The translations under genes were made by a program, and so were the position numbers. From contig JBGPKH010000567.1 in NCBI GenBank assembly GCA_041485845.1, positions 1 to 5,988 on the forward strand: DNA of 5,988 bases, in the 5' to 3' direction. This stretch comes from OMOG01 sp041485845 (GTDB lineage Bacteria; Acidobacteriota; Terriglobia; Bryobacterales; Bryobacteraceae). Below, piece by piece: positions 4,673 through 5,988 of the stretch (position 1 is the stretch's first letter; each line of letters begins with the position of its first letter). Under the pieces are notes generated by a model, which was given only the letters and a program-made list of their open reading frames with translations, had not been told where the DNA came from and did no database searches.

Positions 4673-5988
4673 GAAACTGCCTTCGTCTCGATCAGGTTGC
4701 GGATCTCGCCGAGGAAGCCTTCGAGGGTCTTGACGCCCTGGTCGCCTTGCTTGCGGTGGCGTACAGCTACCTGGCCGTTCTGCTGCTCACGGTCGCCCAC
4801 CACCAGCATGTACGGAATCTTCTGCAACTGGGCCTCGCGGATCTTGAGGTTGACCTTCTCGTTGCGCTCGTCAACCGTGGCCCGGATGCCGGCCGCCACC
4901 AGCGCCTTTTCGATGCCGCGGGCATACTCGGTCTGCCTGTCCGTGATCGGCAGCACCGTCGCCTGCACCGGCGCCAGCCAGACCGGGAAAGCTCCGGCAT
5001 ACAGCTCGATCAGGTACGACACCATGCGCTCCATGGTGCTGACAATGGCGCGATGGATCATCACCGGGCGATGCTCCTTTCCGTCGGCGCCCACATAGTT
5101 CAAAGCGAACTGGTTGGGAAGATGGAAGTCCACCTGAATCGTGGAGTAGGTTTCCTCGTGGCCCATGACGTCGGCAAGCTGTATGTCGAGCTTCGGTCCG
5201 TAGAAAGCGGCCTCGCCCGGAGCCTCTTTGTAGGGCAGCCCGAGCGAGTCCATCGCTTCCCGCAGCACGCGCTGGCCGAGTTGCCACATCTCGTCGTTGT
5301 CGACGAACTTTTCCTTGTTCGCCTTGTCTCGCAGAGACAGACGGTAAGTGTACTTGGTAATTCCGAGATCGCGATACGCCTCCTCCACCAGCCTCATCAC
5401 GCTGGAAAACTCTTCCTTGATCTGATCGGGCGTGCAGAAGATGTGCGCATCGTTGAGCGTCATCGAGCGTACCCGGCTCAGCCCGCTGAGCGCGCCGGAG
5501 CGCTCGTAGCGATACATGGTGCCCAGCTCGGCCAGCCGCACCGGCAGGTCGCGATAGCTGCGTTGTTTCGACTCGTAAATCAGGATGTGGTGCGGGCAGT
5601 TCATCGGCCGCAAGACCATCTGCTCGGTTTCCAGGTCCATCGGCGGAAACATGGTGTCGTGATAATGTTCCCAGTGGCCCGAGCGCTTGTACAGGTCGAC
5701 CTTCGCCAGGTCCGGCGTATAGACGTGCTGGTATCCCGACGCGCGTTCACGCTCGAGAATGTACTCTTCCAGCAGGCGCCGCACGGTGGCGCCTTTCGGC
5801 AGCCACAGCGGCAGGCCGGAACCCACGGTGTCGCTGACCATGAACAGTTCCAGTTCCTTGCCCAGCCGCCGGTGATCGCGCCGTTTGGCTTCTTCGAGTC
5901 GATGCAGGTAATCTTCGAGATCCTGTTTGGTGAAGAAGGCCGTCCCGTAGATGCGCTGCAACTGCTTGTTGTGCTCGTCGCCTTTCCA
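4666..5988 (-). CDS. thrS: threonyl-tRNA synthetase, 5' end outside window
   Basis: Class II aminoacyl-tRNA synthetase that charges tRNA-Thr in the cytoplasm. The last 440 residues are present, about two thirds of the usual 640-odd; the N-terminal TGS and editing domains lie beyond the right edge. The frame runs to the window end with WKGDEHNKQLQRIYGTAF, a typical ThrRS sequence, so the TTG codon at 5961 is internal and not a start. Numbered from the first visible codon, the catalytic core is about residues 35-335. Its zinc ligands are Cys131 (NCPHH), His182 (NDAHIFC) and His312 (MIHRAI). Motif 2 is RLAELGTMYRYERSGALSGL and motif 3 surrounds HRAIVSTMERM. The anticodon-binding domain follows from FPVWLAP to the end. 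Nothing looks damaged. It heads the leftward gene set in this window; any regulatory leader lies outside. Confidence 0.97.
   Translation of the reverse strand, partial: WKGDEHNKQLQRIYGTAFFTKQDLEDYLHRLEEAKRRDHRRLGKELELFMVSDTVGSGLPLWLPKGATVRRLLEEYILERERASGYQHVYTPDLAKVDLYKRSGHWEHYHDTMFPPMDLETEQMVLRPMNCPHHILIYESKQRSYRDLPVRLAELGTMYRYERSGALSGLSRVRSMTLNDAHIFCTPDQIKEEFSSVMRLVEEAYRDLGITKYTYRLSLRDKANKEKFVDNDEMWQLGQRVLREAMDSLGLPYKEAPGEAAFYGPKLDIQLADVMGHEETYSTIQVDFHLPNQFALNYVGADGKEHRPVMIHRAIVSTMERMVSYLIELYAGAFPVWLAPVQATVLPITDRQTEYARGIEKALVAAGIRATVDERNEKVNLKIREAQLQKIPYMLVVGDREQQNGQVAVRHRKQGDQGVKTLEGFLGEIRNLIETKAVSE

Noticed and set aside
5959..5961. TTG start for thrS at 5961
   Set aside because: The frame continues upstream to the window edge with typical ThrRS sequence, so this codon is an internal leucine and the gene is cut by the window.
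1..5988. CRISPR array, tRNA, rRNA, insertion sequence or known defence cluster
   Set aside because: No regular spaced repeats, cloverleaf sequences, transposase motifs or defence proteins were seen; the old 'Abi' name of the CPBP family does not imply phage defence.

Overview
The window is compact, GC-rich bacterial chromosome. High GC, long antisense open frames, the style of the peptide deformylase and a secreted protein with a BamE-like tail suggest an Acidobacteriota genome of the Solibacter/Bryobacterales type. That taxonomic call is an inference from memory of such genomes; the sequence alone does not prove it. No tRNA, rRNA, CRISPR array, insertion sequence or phage gene was seen.

Layout from left to right. 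Bases 1-94 hold no convincing gene but carry a perfect 18-bp palindrome (23-40). A divergent peptide deformylase runs leftward (95-625). A 230-bp divergent intergenic region (626-855) is unusually structured: a palindromic hairpin inside what looks like a dispersed repeat, a second hairpin followed by four T, and a C-rich tract whose minus strand fits the G-quadruplex rule. Two rightward genes follow: a CPBP-family membrane protease (856-1731) and a secreted protein with a C-terminal BamE/SmpA-like domain (1701-2486), which overlap by 31 bp. They converge, with 3 bp between stop codons, on a leftward gene set filling the rest of the window.

The leftward set reads, in transcription order: thrS (threonyl-tRNA synthetase, 5' part outside the window), a decayed aldo/keto reductase (3936-4658), a UvrC-like protein (2824-3936), a possible 12-codon bridging ORF (2786-2824) and a 99-residue protein of unknown function (2490-2789). 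Spacing is 7 bp, then TGATG, then TAATG, then AATGA, so the set looks like one translationally coupled operon.

The most interesting points are these. The UvrC-like protein keeps the four-cysteine cluster and the UVR helix of UvrC, but its GIY-YIG nuclease signature is degraded and the C-terminal nuclease half is largely missing. The aldo/keto reductase has lost three of its four catalytic residues through internal deletions and contains an out-of-frame stretch, yet its reading frame stays open up to the coupled start of the UvrC-like gene. I found no clear defence system or other wholly new multi-gene system.
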